From Agapanthus africanus (Eukaryota > Streptophyta > Magnoliopsida > Asparagales > Amaryllidaceae), in the NCBI GenBank assembly GCA_030015575.1, contig JASDDO010000006.1, forward strand, positions 379,338,137-379,402,136: DNA of 64,000 nt. Reading direction: 5' to 3'. Numbering within the stretch: the first letter of the stretch is position 1; every line of letters starts with the position of its first letter. Both the position numbers and the translations under genes were made by a program. Of the stretch, positions 24,018 through 35,857 are shown piece after piece. Under the pieces are notes generated by a model, which was not told the DNA's origin, searched no databases, and saw only the letters and a list, made by a program, of their open reading frames with translations.

Positions 24018-24848
24018 GGCTACATTTGAGCTTATACATAGATACAGATCATTTGCATTTGATATATTCTATTTGGGATTGTATGATAGTTAGTGTTGCA
24101 TTATGATACATATGCATATCATATTATATTAGTACAGATCAGGTTAGTACTATATTTATAAGTTAGGTATCGTCGTGCATTTTGATTTCTACCTTTAGAT
24201 GTATTTTTATTCACTGAGTTGGCAACTCATTCTCGTTGTACCACAGTTTCTTGCAGGTTTTAACGCTGGGATTATCAGCAGCTTAGGCACATACTCATTT
24301 GGGTGAATTTTTTGGTAGATGGGTTACTATTGTATCGTACCCACACTTGATTATTCATATATTTTTATATCTAATGAAAACTCCATCAACCTAGAAAGAG
24401 TATATTGTGGACTTAGAAGCGAGACTTAGAGTTGTATGTTGTGATATCGTACTCATTGGAGTCGACCATTTTAAATTGTTGATTTTGTTTCGCTTTTCTT
24501 TTCTTCACCATTGTGCGTCTTATATTGTTTGCTTGGTTGCTCCGCCATTTGGGCGTGGAAACTTGCTCCCGTTAGAATGCTATTTTATTATTATGTTGAA
24601 TCGGGTTTTATACAAAATCCAAAGGGGTTGTTGTAAACTTTCAAAACGTCATACATGCTTTTCAAATATACTTAGTTAAATTCAAATATTATTTAAACTG
24701 ATTCCATCTGATAACTATTTTAAACCCATCTCCAATATTTTTTCAAAAAGGGATTAGATTCCGGATTTCGACTTATTTGAACCGTGTCGACGTTTTTAGA
24801 TGTCACATGATTTAAGTGCCGATCACGTGCCATATTTGGGTCGTGAAA

Positions 24849-26050
24849 TCAGCCCTCCCAGCTCGCCTCCGAGCTATCACAGAACCCAGCTTTCTCGGCC
24901 CCCCGCCCATCTTCGAGCCTCCCGCCGAGCTAAGCCTTCCCGGTTTTACCGATTAACCAAGAACGCAGAGCCCAAATGCCTCCGCCACGACTCCGCGTTT
25001 CTCACCAGAAGCGAGATATCCGCCACCCAACAATCCCGCGTTCCACGCCGTCGTATCTCCCTTAACGAGCGTATCTCGTTATTAATTAGGGGTGTAAACG
25101 AGCCGAACTCGAGCCAGCCAAGCTCGGCTCGAGTTCGGCTCGTGGTTCTTTTTGTCGGCCCAAGTTCGGCTCGTTTAGTTAATCGAGCTAGAGATGCTCG
25201 ACTCGAGCCCGGCTCGATTAATCATGCCCAGCTTATGTTCGGTTCATTTATGGCCCATTAACTAAACGAGCCGAGCTCGTTTAGAGCTCATTTGTGAGCT
25301 CCGCTCGTTTTCAGCTCATTTACTCATATTAATAGTATCTTCCAAGAAAAAAACATAATTAACAATAATGCTTAAAACTGAGGGTTTTGAGATATGGAAA
25401 AATTAAAAAGCATAACATCTAGGGCATTGAATGGGTCTAAGTGCTAGGTTTTATATTTATCTCAGTACACTTTATATACTGTCATTTAATTGAATTAAGT
25501 GTTTTGAGAGTTGTATAGAATCTGCTATATATTACATATTACTATTTTTTTTTCAAACTGTGTAACCCAGCCGAACCCGAGTCAATACCGAACGAGCCTG
25601 GCTGAGCTCGAGTCCGGCTCGTTTAATAAACGAGCCCGACTTTCTAGCTCATGTCCGGCTCATTAATAAATGAACCGAATTTGAACGAGCTGATACCGAG
25701 CCGAATCTTGATTGAACCCGAGCTGGCTCGTTCAATTACCACCCCTATTATTAATGGAAAGATCTCGTCATTCACGTAGGCGTAATGTCGGGGGCATAAC
25801 TGACGGCGAAAATCTCATGCCAACTCGCTCCATGTGACCACTATAAAAACCATTCTTCCAGACGACTCAGATAAGGCAATTTCAATCCAACAAGCCGCTA
25901 CTCTGCTTAAATTTCTCGGCTAACTTGATCGTCGGAGGGTCCACGGTGGTTCAACCATCCCGGGACTTCTTTGCAGATTGCTCGATTTCACCTCAAAATC
26001 AACCCATTGAGATCCACACGTCCAAAGAAACAGTTTCTCTCTGAAAAACG
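24849..26050 (+). mobile_element. Right piece of the outer gypsy 3' LTR
   Basis: GC-rich U3, then a TATA-like CTATAAAAACC near 25841, and a U5-type stretch CTTGATCGTCGGAGGGTCC near 25925, as in many plant gypsy LTRs. It continues the LTR begun at 1493. Interrupted by the MITE at 25087-25747. The right boundary is not sharp; it lies somewhere around 26,030-26,060. An ORF at 24800-25261 crosses the LARD end and the MITE and is a chance frame. Confidence 0.5.
25087..25747. mobile_element. hAT-type MITE with 8-bp target duplication
   Basis: Ends TAGGGGTGTAAACGAGCC on the left and, inverted, TAGGGGTGGTAATTGAACGA on the right, flanked by the perfect 8-bp duplication TTATTAAT (25079-25086 and 25748-25755). 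Eight-base duplications and TA(G)GGG ends are the hallmark of the hAT superfamily. About 660 bases with no ORF. Subterminal CGAGCC / GGCTCG repeats are dense in both arms and the centre is AT-rich. Non-autonomous. Confidence 0.9.
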
Positions 26051-26400
26051 ATAGGGCCTTAATGAAGCGCGCATTTTCTTGAACAAAATGTGTAGGAAAA
26101 TATTTCGCTTGCGTCGAGTCAATGTATAATTTACGAAAAAGACCGATGTCGCATTGTACAGGGCTACCATAATGAAATATAGGAAGCCCAGGGCCAGCGG
26201 CCCTGGGTCAAGGCCGACGAAGTTCTCCACTCTCGATGGGACAAGGTAACCGTTTTCAATCCCAAAATAAAAATCTATGCTTTAATAGCCTTTCAGTTTC
26301 ACTTCCGCCTCCCTCTCTTGATCTTTGATCTCCATCAACATCGATAACAAATGGTCTCGCGAGAATCTCGGAGACCCGCCCGCTTCATCGGCCGAGAGCA
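26051..26400 (+). promoter_or_regulatory. Upstream region of the DUF676 gene
   Basis: About 350 bases between the outer LTR and the first DUF676 exon. It has a pyrimidine-rich leader near 26295-26335 and AT-rich stretches around 26265-26285 that could serve as a TATA region. A perfect hairpin (26187-26207) lies in it. An LTR this close upstream could influence expression; that is inference. Confidence 0.4.
26187..26207. other. Perfect 9-bp inverted repeat
   Basis: CCCAGGGCC, three-base loop AGC, GGCCCTGGG. A strong GC hairpin about 190 bases before the first coding exon of the DUF676 gene. Role unknown. Confidence 0.6.
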
Positions 26401-29065
26401 ATGGCGTGCCTAAAACTAGGGTTTCGGCCGAGATGTGGGCAAGGGTCGAGGATCGAGAGGACGACAGCGGAGACGAGGCGATGGATCAGTTGGTTCAAGG
26501 ATCGGAACTGGAAAGGGAAGAATGGCATCAAGAACGTGGAGGTGGAACCTGTGAGAGGCGGCGAGGATATTTGGGCCTCGGAATCGGCGACGCCGAGGAG
26601 ATTCCCTGAGCATTTGGTTGTTATGGTCAATGGATTGGTTGGAAGGTAATTTTCCCTAAACCCTAAATGCAATGATTGAAGAGATTGTGTTGATATTGTT
26701 AATTGAGATGAATAAATACTCCGTATTGTATTCATATATATTAAGTAGATTGAATGGAATGAATGTCATAATTATTCGGATAATCTCCATTGATTAGCAA
26801 AGAAACATTTATTTCTGATCCATGAGTTAAATTGTTATAGTTTCTCCTGTTCAATTTTCTCTTTGTTTTTAGGAATGCTGAACACGCATTGAGTTTTTAT
26901 CTTTATTGTTCGGTGTCGGTTTACATGTGAGATGTGGCAGCACTATTATTTTCAGATATAGTGCACAACTAAAGAATTTATCAATCTGTCATAATTTGAT
27001 ATCCCCAGAGCAGAGGAACGCGGTTCTCTAGTGCTTAAAGCTCATTGGAGTTTTCACGATCAACTATTTAATGTATTCGTTTGAAATTGTTTGAAGTCAG
27101 TGTTTTGCATGCTTAAGACTTATAGAAGCTGACATTTAGCCTCTTAAGTTTTGACCTCTAACCGCACAAGCTCGGTATTTGGTTAGCAACCGAAAGACGG
27201 TTTCTTTAAAAACCTGTTGTTTGCTGACCGAAAGACGGTTTCTTTAAAAACCTGTTGTTTGCTGAGGAGCTAGATTACTTATAAACAAGGGTTAAAGTGG
27301 ATCCCCAGAACCGAGAGACGTTTTGGTCTGCCGCTGTATTACTGTATTGTGCATGTGTTTTAGGTCAAGGTTGTTACTTTGTACACGTACAATGCCTGCA
27401 TCTGTGCATGCAATGTAGAAATAATACGAGAATAATGATAAACAATCAAAGACAGTGTTATAGCTTATCTTTATCAATTTGCGTACAGGGAGACAAGTTT
27501 AAACTGTTAACTATAGTAGGATTCCTAACTGACACAGACCATCATATGATTTGCTATGCCTTGCCTTGAGTCCAGATGCTTCTGAGACTGACTATCCCCC
27601 TCCGTTCAAAAACTTTCTGATTCTCTTTTCGTTTGCTATAGTCAAGAAGTTTGAAGCTAACAGCACAATAGATTGCTCGTGTCTTAAATATAGCAGATGT
27701 GGCTATAGGTTTTTTTCCAAATAACTTCATAATTGTATTACTTCATTCTTAGTTTCAGACCAACTTTAAAGTGCCATGAGACTTATGGTGCAACCAATTG
27801 TAGTTCATTATTCAATTCGAAAATAATCTTGTAGCTTTTAACTTTACATTTTTTATTGTTCTTATCAGTGCCTCTTATCAGTGCAGAAGATTGGAGATTC
27901 GCTGCAGAACAGTTTGTAAAAAAAATTCCAGATAAAGTTATTGTCCATTGTGAGTTTGCGTACTTTGTTCCTCAAGTCTTTTATCCTTGTAGAGATTTCA
28001 CAGTTTACTAGAACACATCATAGTTTATTATTTAAAATATATGTATACCTTCTGCATAATGTTCCATTGCATCAAACCTAGGTCCCATGGTACGATTAGA
28101 AGTATATTTTGCTATATTGCACCAATACTTCCATCATGTTGTCTAAACATGCATATAATACTGTTTGGACAGTCAGATACATGTAGGAAATAATTTTGCG
28201 TGTCCCCAAGTGAGAAAATGTATCAGTTTCATACATATTTTAATTACATGTGCCAAATACTTCCCTGTTATATACCAGACATTTGGATATGCTTTTTCCT
28301 TTCGAAAACTATTTAAATTATAATCTTTATAACAATAATATTGGATATTAGTGTGGAATCATTGACTATGTTTAGCAGAAGATGGTATATCCACTAAGCT
28401 TTTCTATCTAAGAAGCCAGTATCTAAGTTACCATAAAACGGTCGAAATCTTATGTTACTGTTATGGAGCTATTAATAGGAAAGGTGGAACTTTAATTTTG
28501 GCGTTTTGAATAACTCTTACGATAATGATATATTTCAAGTGCATATTAATTTAAAGATCACTTTTTAATTTCTCGAATAGCTATTCCACTTCCATAAATT
28601 ACAGCATGGGCATATTCTCATTTTATAACTAAAAAATAGTTGTTAAAGTATTTCAAAATAGATTGATATTATCTTTGAAAATAATTATTTGTTCCATCAC
28701 ATTACTTTTTATGTTCTATTTTAACTTGCCAGAGAAGCTTGTCCCTCGTACCTCGTTCCATACATGTACCGTGCTCCACTTTGCATTCCATGTACTGTTA
28801 TGTTCCACAGTTCAGATAACTTTGGGTAGTATATCTGGTTTTAAGGAATGGGAATACTTCATTCTGTTGTAGCCTAGACAACTACAAAATTGCCAGATAT
28901 ATGGATTAGCTAAACAATTGTATTTAATTTTTGTACCTCTGTTCTCTCAAAATATTGCTGCTCACATAATCTTTCCGAACAGGCAGTGAGTGCAATTCCT
29001 GGATACTGACATTTGATGGTGTTGATCTAGAAAATTCATCGTTGCAGAGGGTTTGGAATATCTGA
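26401..29065 (+). pseudogene. 5' part of a DUF676 putative serine-esterase gene, truncated by a deletion in exon 3
   Basis: Exon 1 (26401-26645, start tentative) ends with HLVVMVNGLVG; exon 2 (27882-27949) adds SAEDWRFAAEQFVKKIPDKV; exon 3 (from 28983) adds HCSECNSWILTFDGVDL. Introns are GT-AG and the frame is kept across both. The joined HLVVMVNGLVGSAEDWRFAA block is the start of the alpha/beta-hydrolase-like DUF676 family, in which the nucleophile motif GxSxG (HSLGG in plant members) follows. Here, after VDL at about 29,030, the sequence jumps to the end of a later exon, runs out of frame and stops at 29063-29065. The catalytic region is absent from the window. The product would be roughly 130 residues and inactive. 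No specific substrate can be given. Confidence 0.8.
27189..27264. repeat. 38-base tandem duplication in DUF676 intron 1
   Basis: ACCGAAAGACGGTTTCTTTA and the bases after it occur twice, exactly 38 apart, each ending TTGTTTGCTGA. The rest of intron 1 (26646-27881) and intron 2 (27950-28982) is AT-rich with nothing recognisable. Confidence 0.85.
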
Positions 29066-29181
29066 AAAATCAAATTTCTAATCTGAAAATTTTCTTTTTA
29101 TTATGTACACAAGTTGTACATTTTATAATCTGAACACTTGTAATTATTGCCACTATTCTGACGGGGCATCATCATTTGCAG

Positions 29182-30581
29182 AGGAGATGATTAGAGGTCT
29201 TAACCTAGTATCTTGGGAGCGTGTGGATGTTAGCTTCCAAAATAGCAAGCAAAGATACATTGCACATAATACCATCCAGGCAAGAACGTTGTTTTTAATT
29301 CATTTGCCTCGTTTTAATGTGAATATTCTCTATTATGCCACAGGAATTTAGGTTACATTTATTTGTCATGCCCTAGCTGTTATGTCATAACTACTATATC
29401 TTTAGAGTCAGCAAGTAGCATCTTACCTATCATTCATGTCATCCATCCTATATAATCACTTAGAAATCAATTTCTTCAAATCTCACATAGCAGTTATCCA
29501 TATCAAATAAGTTATGCGGACTGTGTATGAAAACTTCTACCATATGCATTTGCTTTTTGGATTTCTAAATCAAGAAGACTGTGATACTTAATTCTTATGG
29601 TAGTGCAGATGAACCTTGGTTGCATATATTACTGTGCAAATTTAAATATTTGCCGAGTTACATTGAACTTAATTCATCCTCAAAAGGTAGTTAAAGCCAC
29701 TTTGTGGTTTTGAAATGTCAGTTCCATATTGTACACTTAAGGATCACCTTAGGGATGCGTATAAGAAAGTTATATTATCAAGTATATATTACATGATATA
29801 TGAGTTGAATGTGACCAAACATGCACATCTATGTCAATCTACGGTAACTATTGAAACGGTTCTATACGTGCAAACATACGCTGTGGTCATGTATGTAATT
29901 GTCGAAATGGTTCTTTGCTTCGCTTATTGTACCAAGTCATAGCAATTGAGACTAAAATTAAGATGGAAAGTTTTTAGACATGTCAATAAGGAGAAAATGG
30001 ATAATAAAGCAAGTATCACATCAGTTATAGTATCATAATTTATTTATTTTGGAGATAATTCTTGTGTCATGAAGTAATTCAATTTGACTAGCCAAATCTG
30101 CCATTGACTAAATAGGACGGTTTTGTGAGATTTGGAATAGCCATGAGTTAAATATATGACCTGTAAAAGTTGTGCCCAATCCAACCTCATTCTTGATAGG
30201 GTTCTAGCTCAAGTCTTAAACGGTCACCCATGAGTGGTCCAGGTTTGGGCGTGTCTTGTAAGATCCTGGCCCAACAGCAACAGTAGCTTTGGTAGTTCCC
30301 GCCTTGATCTCGTACTTGCTTGGCTTGTAGGGTCTATTAGGATAAGCATATCTCACATCTTTCGACAACATGATGTTTTTTATTTCGACAACATGATGTT
30401 TTTTCCCTTGCTATTCACTGTAGTATCCGTCATATTGATAATGTGCTGTTTTCATGTTTGCTAGTATAGGTTTCTTCAGTATCTTAAATTTGGTTCTACC
30501 ATTGTCCAGGTGAAAAAAGATTGGCTGAACTCTGATGGAGCCGACGTGGTTTCCCATATGATCGATAATTTTCTGGTCTAA
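29182..30581 (+). pseudogene. Last two DUF676 exons, unit 1 (diverged copy)
   Basis: Exon 29182-29279 encodes EEMIRGLNLVSWERVDVSFQ and NSKQRYIAHNTIQ (its first E needs one base from the previous exon). Exon 30510-30581 encodes VKKDWLNSDGADVVSHMIDN and FLV, then stops (TAA 30579-30581). This is the C-terminal end typical of plant DUF676 esterase-like proteins. The intron uses a GC donor (CAG|GCAAGA), conserved in every unit. The exon that should come before is lost in the deletion at 29,030, so this copy cannot join a coding frame with the upstream exons. Later units have VKSDW in place of VKKDW. Confidence 0.8.
30358..30403. repeat. 22-base VNTR, two copies (unit 1)
   Basis: ATTTCGACAACATGATGTTTTT-type unit (first copy CTTTCG) occurs twice here and three times in units 2, 3 and 4 (40485-40550, 50625-50690, 60767-60832). 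It lies in the intron between the last two DUF676 exons. Confidence 0.85.
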
Positions 30582-31259
30582 TTCCTTCACGTTCGAATTT
30601 TTTTGGCACCTGTGCTGATTGCACAGTTAGGTCTTCTTCAGTAAATTATTTGCATCATAGTCCGTTTGTTATGATTAATTTGGGTGGTGGATTACATGCC
30701 ACTGGTGAATTTGAGGAGCCAAGTTTGTGCATATGTACGTAGTTGGTACCATGTAACTAACTGTTATATAATTAACATTGTTCAAGTATGATTGTTGGAT
30801 TATGTTTTGTGATTCTACCGTGTTGCATTCATTGAAGCCGTTGTTTGCCAGTTGTGTAGCTGACAACAATGCAGTCGCCTGGTGCATGTCAGATTATGTT
30901 TTGTGATTCTACTGCGTTGGGCACTCATCAAGGCCGTGGTTTGTTTGCCAGTTGTGTGGCTGATGACAAGGGACGCTTAATTATTAATCATGGATGTTCC
31001 CGAATGCCAAATCTGTGTAATATATCTTCTTTGTTTCAAATAACAATATGTTATGCGTCCAACAGCTTCTGCTTGTTATATTTTTTGGTCATTACGATTC
31101 CAGTATACCGTCTTCTTCCTACCTCCATGCCAAACCTGAGCATTGCATACTTTTGCTAAGAACGCTGTATTTCCGCATAGAATAGGCATTCTATCCGGAC
31201 AACAACAAAAGCGCAGGATGTAAAATCAACCAATGTCTGAAACATACAAAGAAGCGAAG

Positions 31260-31570
31260 TCACAATATTCAATATTCATGAATAATTCGTGAATTTTTGA
31301 ACGGCCGATTTAATCGGCGTTGACGAACGATTCGAATTATTCATGAATAATTTATGAATTATTCATGAATAATTCACAAAATCAGCGAATAATTCGCAAC
31401 ATCAAAATCCATAGCCTCATATATTAATTTCTTCCTCGAAATCCTTTCCGAACATTTTCTGAATGCTTGCCAAATCTTTTCCGAATACTTGTCTATTTTT
31501 TTCGAATAATTCTTTAAATCCGAATTTTCGATATCGCCGAATTAATCTCAAATGCCGAATTTGTGGCTAT
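31260..31570. repeat. AT-rich palindromic segment (GAATAATTCATGAATAATTC type), MITE-like
   Basis: Repeated ATTCATGAATAATTC and GAATTATTCATGAATAAT motifs on both strands, with a perfect 15-base palindrome GCCGATTTAATCGGC at 31304-31318. Present in all units (near 41425, 51565 and 61707). I could not define target duplications, so the element class is open. Confidence 0.5.
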
Positions 31571-31617
31571 GATAAGAAGAAATGACCGCTCAAGTTTCAG
31601 TTACCGAAGGCCCGTTA

Positions 31618-31710
31618 GGGGGAGTGGCGCTCGCCGTTCCGACCGCTCCCCCAAACAGGGGTTCGGCCAACGTTTCCCACCGCTCATGAGCGGGGGGGGG
31701 GGGGGGGGGG
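31618..31710. repeat. GC-rich hairpin and poly-G run, unit 1
   Basis: GGGGGAGTGG (31618-31627) pairs with CCGCTCCCCC (31643-31652) with one mismatch. A run of 19 G follows at 31692-31710. Units 2-4 have GGAGTGGTGGGAGTGGTGGGG instead of the poly-G run, so unit 1 is either contracted here or mis-sequenced. Confidence 0.6.
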
Positions 31711-31964
31711 ATAGCCCCATCTTTGTTGGGTTTTTTTTATAAAAGAAAAATTGAATGTGCTGGGTGGATTTTTAATAATTTTTAATTTTTATTGAGTTTT
31801 TTCTTTAAAAAATATGGTTACAAAACTATGGTTTAGGTAATCCAAACATTCCATAATTACAAAACCATGATTTCGCACCGCTCTCTCGAACACCCCAAAA
31901 TATGATTTGGTTATAAAATCACAGTTTCATATCTTTCACCGGAACTGGCCCTAAGTTAAACATG

Positions 31965-31966
<2 letters not shown>

Positions 31967-32005
<39 letters not shown>

Positions 32006-32022
32006 TATATATATATATATAT
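31967..32022. repeat. TA microsatellite, unit 1
   Basis: 56 bases of AT with one G. The equivalents are 42104-42134 (31 bases), 52244-52276 (33) and 62386-62422 (37). The length series tags each unit. Confidence 0.9.
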
Positions 32023-32239
32023 GAGAATATTTTATGTAATTTCAAGCTTCCATTTTGGATTTTTGTGCTTGGATAATTAATCAACCCCCACATTTGTTTT
32101 GAAAAACTTTAATTAACCCATACATCATTACTTTGCTCTGGTTCATTGTAGGATTGTTAATCGGAAAACTAATATCTACCCCATTCTTACCCATGACAAA
32201 TAACAATTGTTAAATTGAAAAATTATTTTGAGCCCCTTG

Positions 32240-33090
32240 AATTTTTTTTCAAAAATTCCTGATTTTCTTGTGTTGATACATAATATTGAAATTTTGAAGA
32301 AAATAGAAAATATCATGATTTTCGAAAATTTTGGGACTTTTGAAGTAAGAAAAATATTGAAAAATCAAGAGCACATAAAATTTTGAAATTTTTGAAAAAA
32401 TCGCTATTTTTGTGTGTTATATAACATGCAAAATATTGAAAAATCGAAGAAAAATCTAGATTTTCGTGTGCTACAACAAGAAAAATATTAAAAAACCAAA
32501 GAATGACAAAAAAGTATAAGAGTTACGAAAATTACGCAATTTTCATACGGCAACAAGCAAAATATTGTAAATTTTAAAAAATTGGGATTTTAATAAATTT
32601 CACAATTGTCTGCGCTATAAAGAATGATACTAAAAAATCGAAGAAAACAAGAATATAATAGATATTTTAAACTTTCATGGTTTTCGTGTGCAGCATAGAT
32701 AATATTGAAAAAAGAAAGAAAACGGAATATTTTGCAATTTTCATGTTACATAATGGAAAATATTGAAATAACGCAAAAAACAAAAACATTTTGTTTGAAA
32801 ATTTCATAATTTTCTTCTGTTATTGCTAACAAAATATTGGAAATCTAAAGAAAACATAAATTTCAAGATTTTTAAAAGTTTGTCATATTGTATGCTACAG
32901 CATGCGAACTGCCAAGAATTTGAAAAAACAAAAAAAATTGAGATTTTTGTACATTTCATGATTATAATATGTTAATAAGCAAAATATTGAAAAACTGAAT
33001 AAAAGATTTTTTTGAGATTTCTAAAAAATTCACAATTTTCTTATGCAATTTTCGTATGGTATAAAGAGCAAATATTGAAATGCTAAAAAA
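32240..33090. repeat. Degenerate ~80-90 base repeats (GCAAAATATTGAAAAATCGAAGA type), unit 1
   Basis: About ten decayed copies of a unit built from CAAAATATTGAAAAATCGAA, an A-rich stretch, and ATTTTCGTGTGCTAC or its variants. A/T-rich, no ORF. Equivalent stretches lie at about 42380-43230, 52520-53370 and 62665-63515. Confidence 0.6.
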
Positions 33091-33524
33091 TGTAGGTATC
33101 CACACATTGCGCGGAAGCCCTTGCTAGTAGAGCTATAAAGAGAACCTCTTGAGAAAAGAGAACACAAACTCGGTCCAAGAAAAACAAAAACTCTAAAATA
33201 CTGATTCAAAATATCCACCAAGTTATCAATGATTTTATCCATCAATAATGTTTCTTAGGGCACATTCCAACCTATTACCCAATTGTTAAAATGGTACGCT
33301 TCTGAGCAAATAATTCCCATTAACTGCATTCATGGACAACAAAAAACAGGGCTCACTCATGAAGCCAAGAGTTCCTCATGGATTAGTTGATACCATGTCA
33401 AAATATCGTCCAAACGAACGGCGAAATAATAGAAAACATCGGTGGCCGAAAAATCAATAAGTTAGAAAAAACCGATGAACTTTATTACACCTCAAAAATC
33501 AAAGGAAAATTGGCGAAAACGCCA

Positions 33525-35857
<2,333 letters not shown>

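Larger units (their letters stand above)
1662..24848 (+). mobile_element. LARD-like LTR retrotransposon with 4.1-kb LTRs and non-coding interior
   Basis: Two direct copies of one long sequence flank a 2.6-kb interior. The left copy is 1662-8653 and the right 11294-24848; after removing nested insertions each is about 4.1 kb. The interior starts four bases after the left LTR with TGGTATCAGAGC (8658-8669), the common plant primer-binding site for initiator tRNA-Met, and ends with the purine tract AAGGGGGAAAGAC (11281-11293) just before TGTAACATTTTGG. Flanking bases TCAGG (1657-1661) and TCAGC (24849-24853) look like a decayed 5-bp target duplication. There is no gag-pol ORF. Long LTRs plus a short non-coding interior define a LARD. 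It depends on enzymes in trans. Confidence 0.85.
11294..24848 (+). repeat. 3' LTR of the LARD (interrupted at 11674-21166)
   Basis: The pieces 11294-11673 and 21167-24848 together match the 5' LTR. The end has decayed to GTCGTGAAA against GTCGTGACA in the 5' LTR. Includes a TA microsatellite at about 23985-24014, different in length from its partner near 7792. No gene. Confidence 0.85.
30582..33524. other. Convergent spacer between DUF676 3' end and ATCase 3' end, unit 1
   Basis: No gene. In order: an imperfect direct repeat of about 95 bases (ATTATGTTTTGTGATTCTAC at about 30796 and 30891); palindrome-rich GAATAATTC sequence (31260-31570); a GC-rich segment with a hairpin and a poly-G run; a TA microsatellite (31967-32022); a degenerate repeat region (32240-33090); and, from about 33,160, sequence nearly identical in all units. 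AATAAA on the minus strand at 33486-33481 is a likely poly(A) signal for ATCase, about 40 bases after its stop. Confidence 0.7.

Noticed and set aside
24800..25261. 153-codon plus-strand ORF
   Set aside because: Crosses the LARD end, the outer LTR and the MITE; a chance frame over insertion junctions.
31692..31710. Poly-G run as a G-quadruplex or regulatory site
   Set aside because: Absent in the other three units and likely prone to sequencing error, so no function is claimed.
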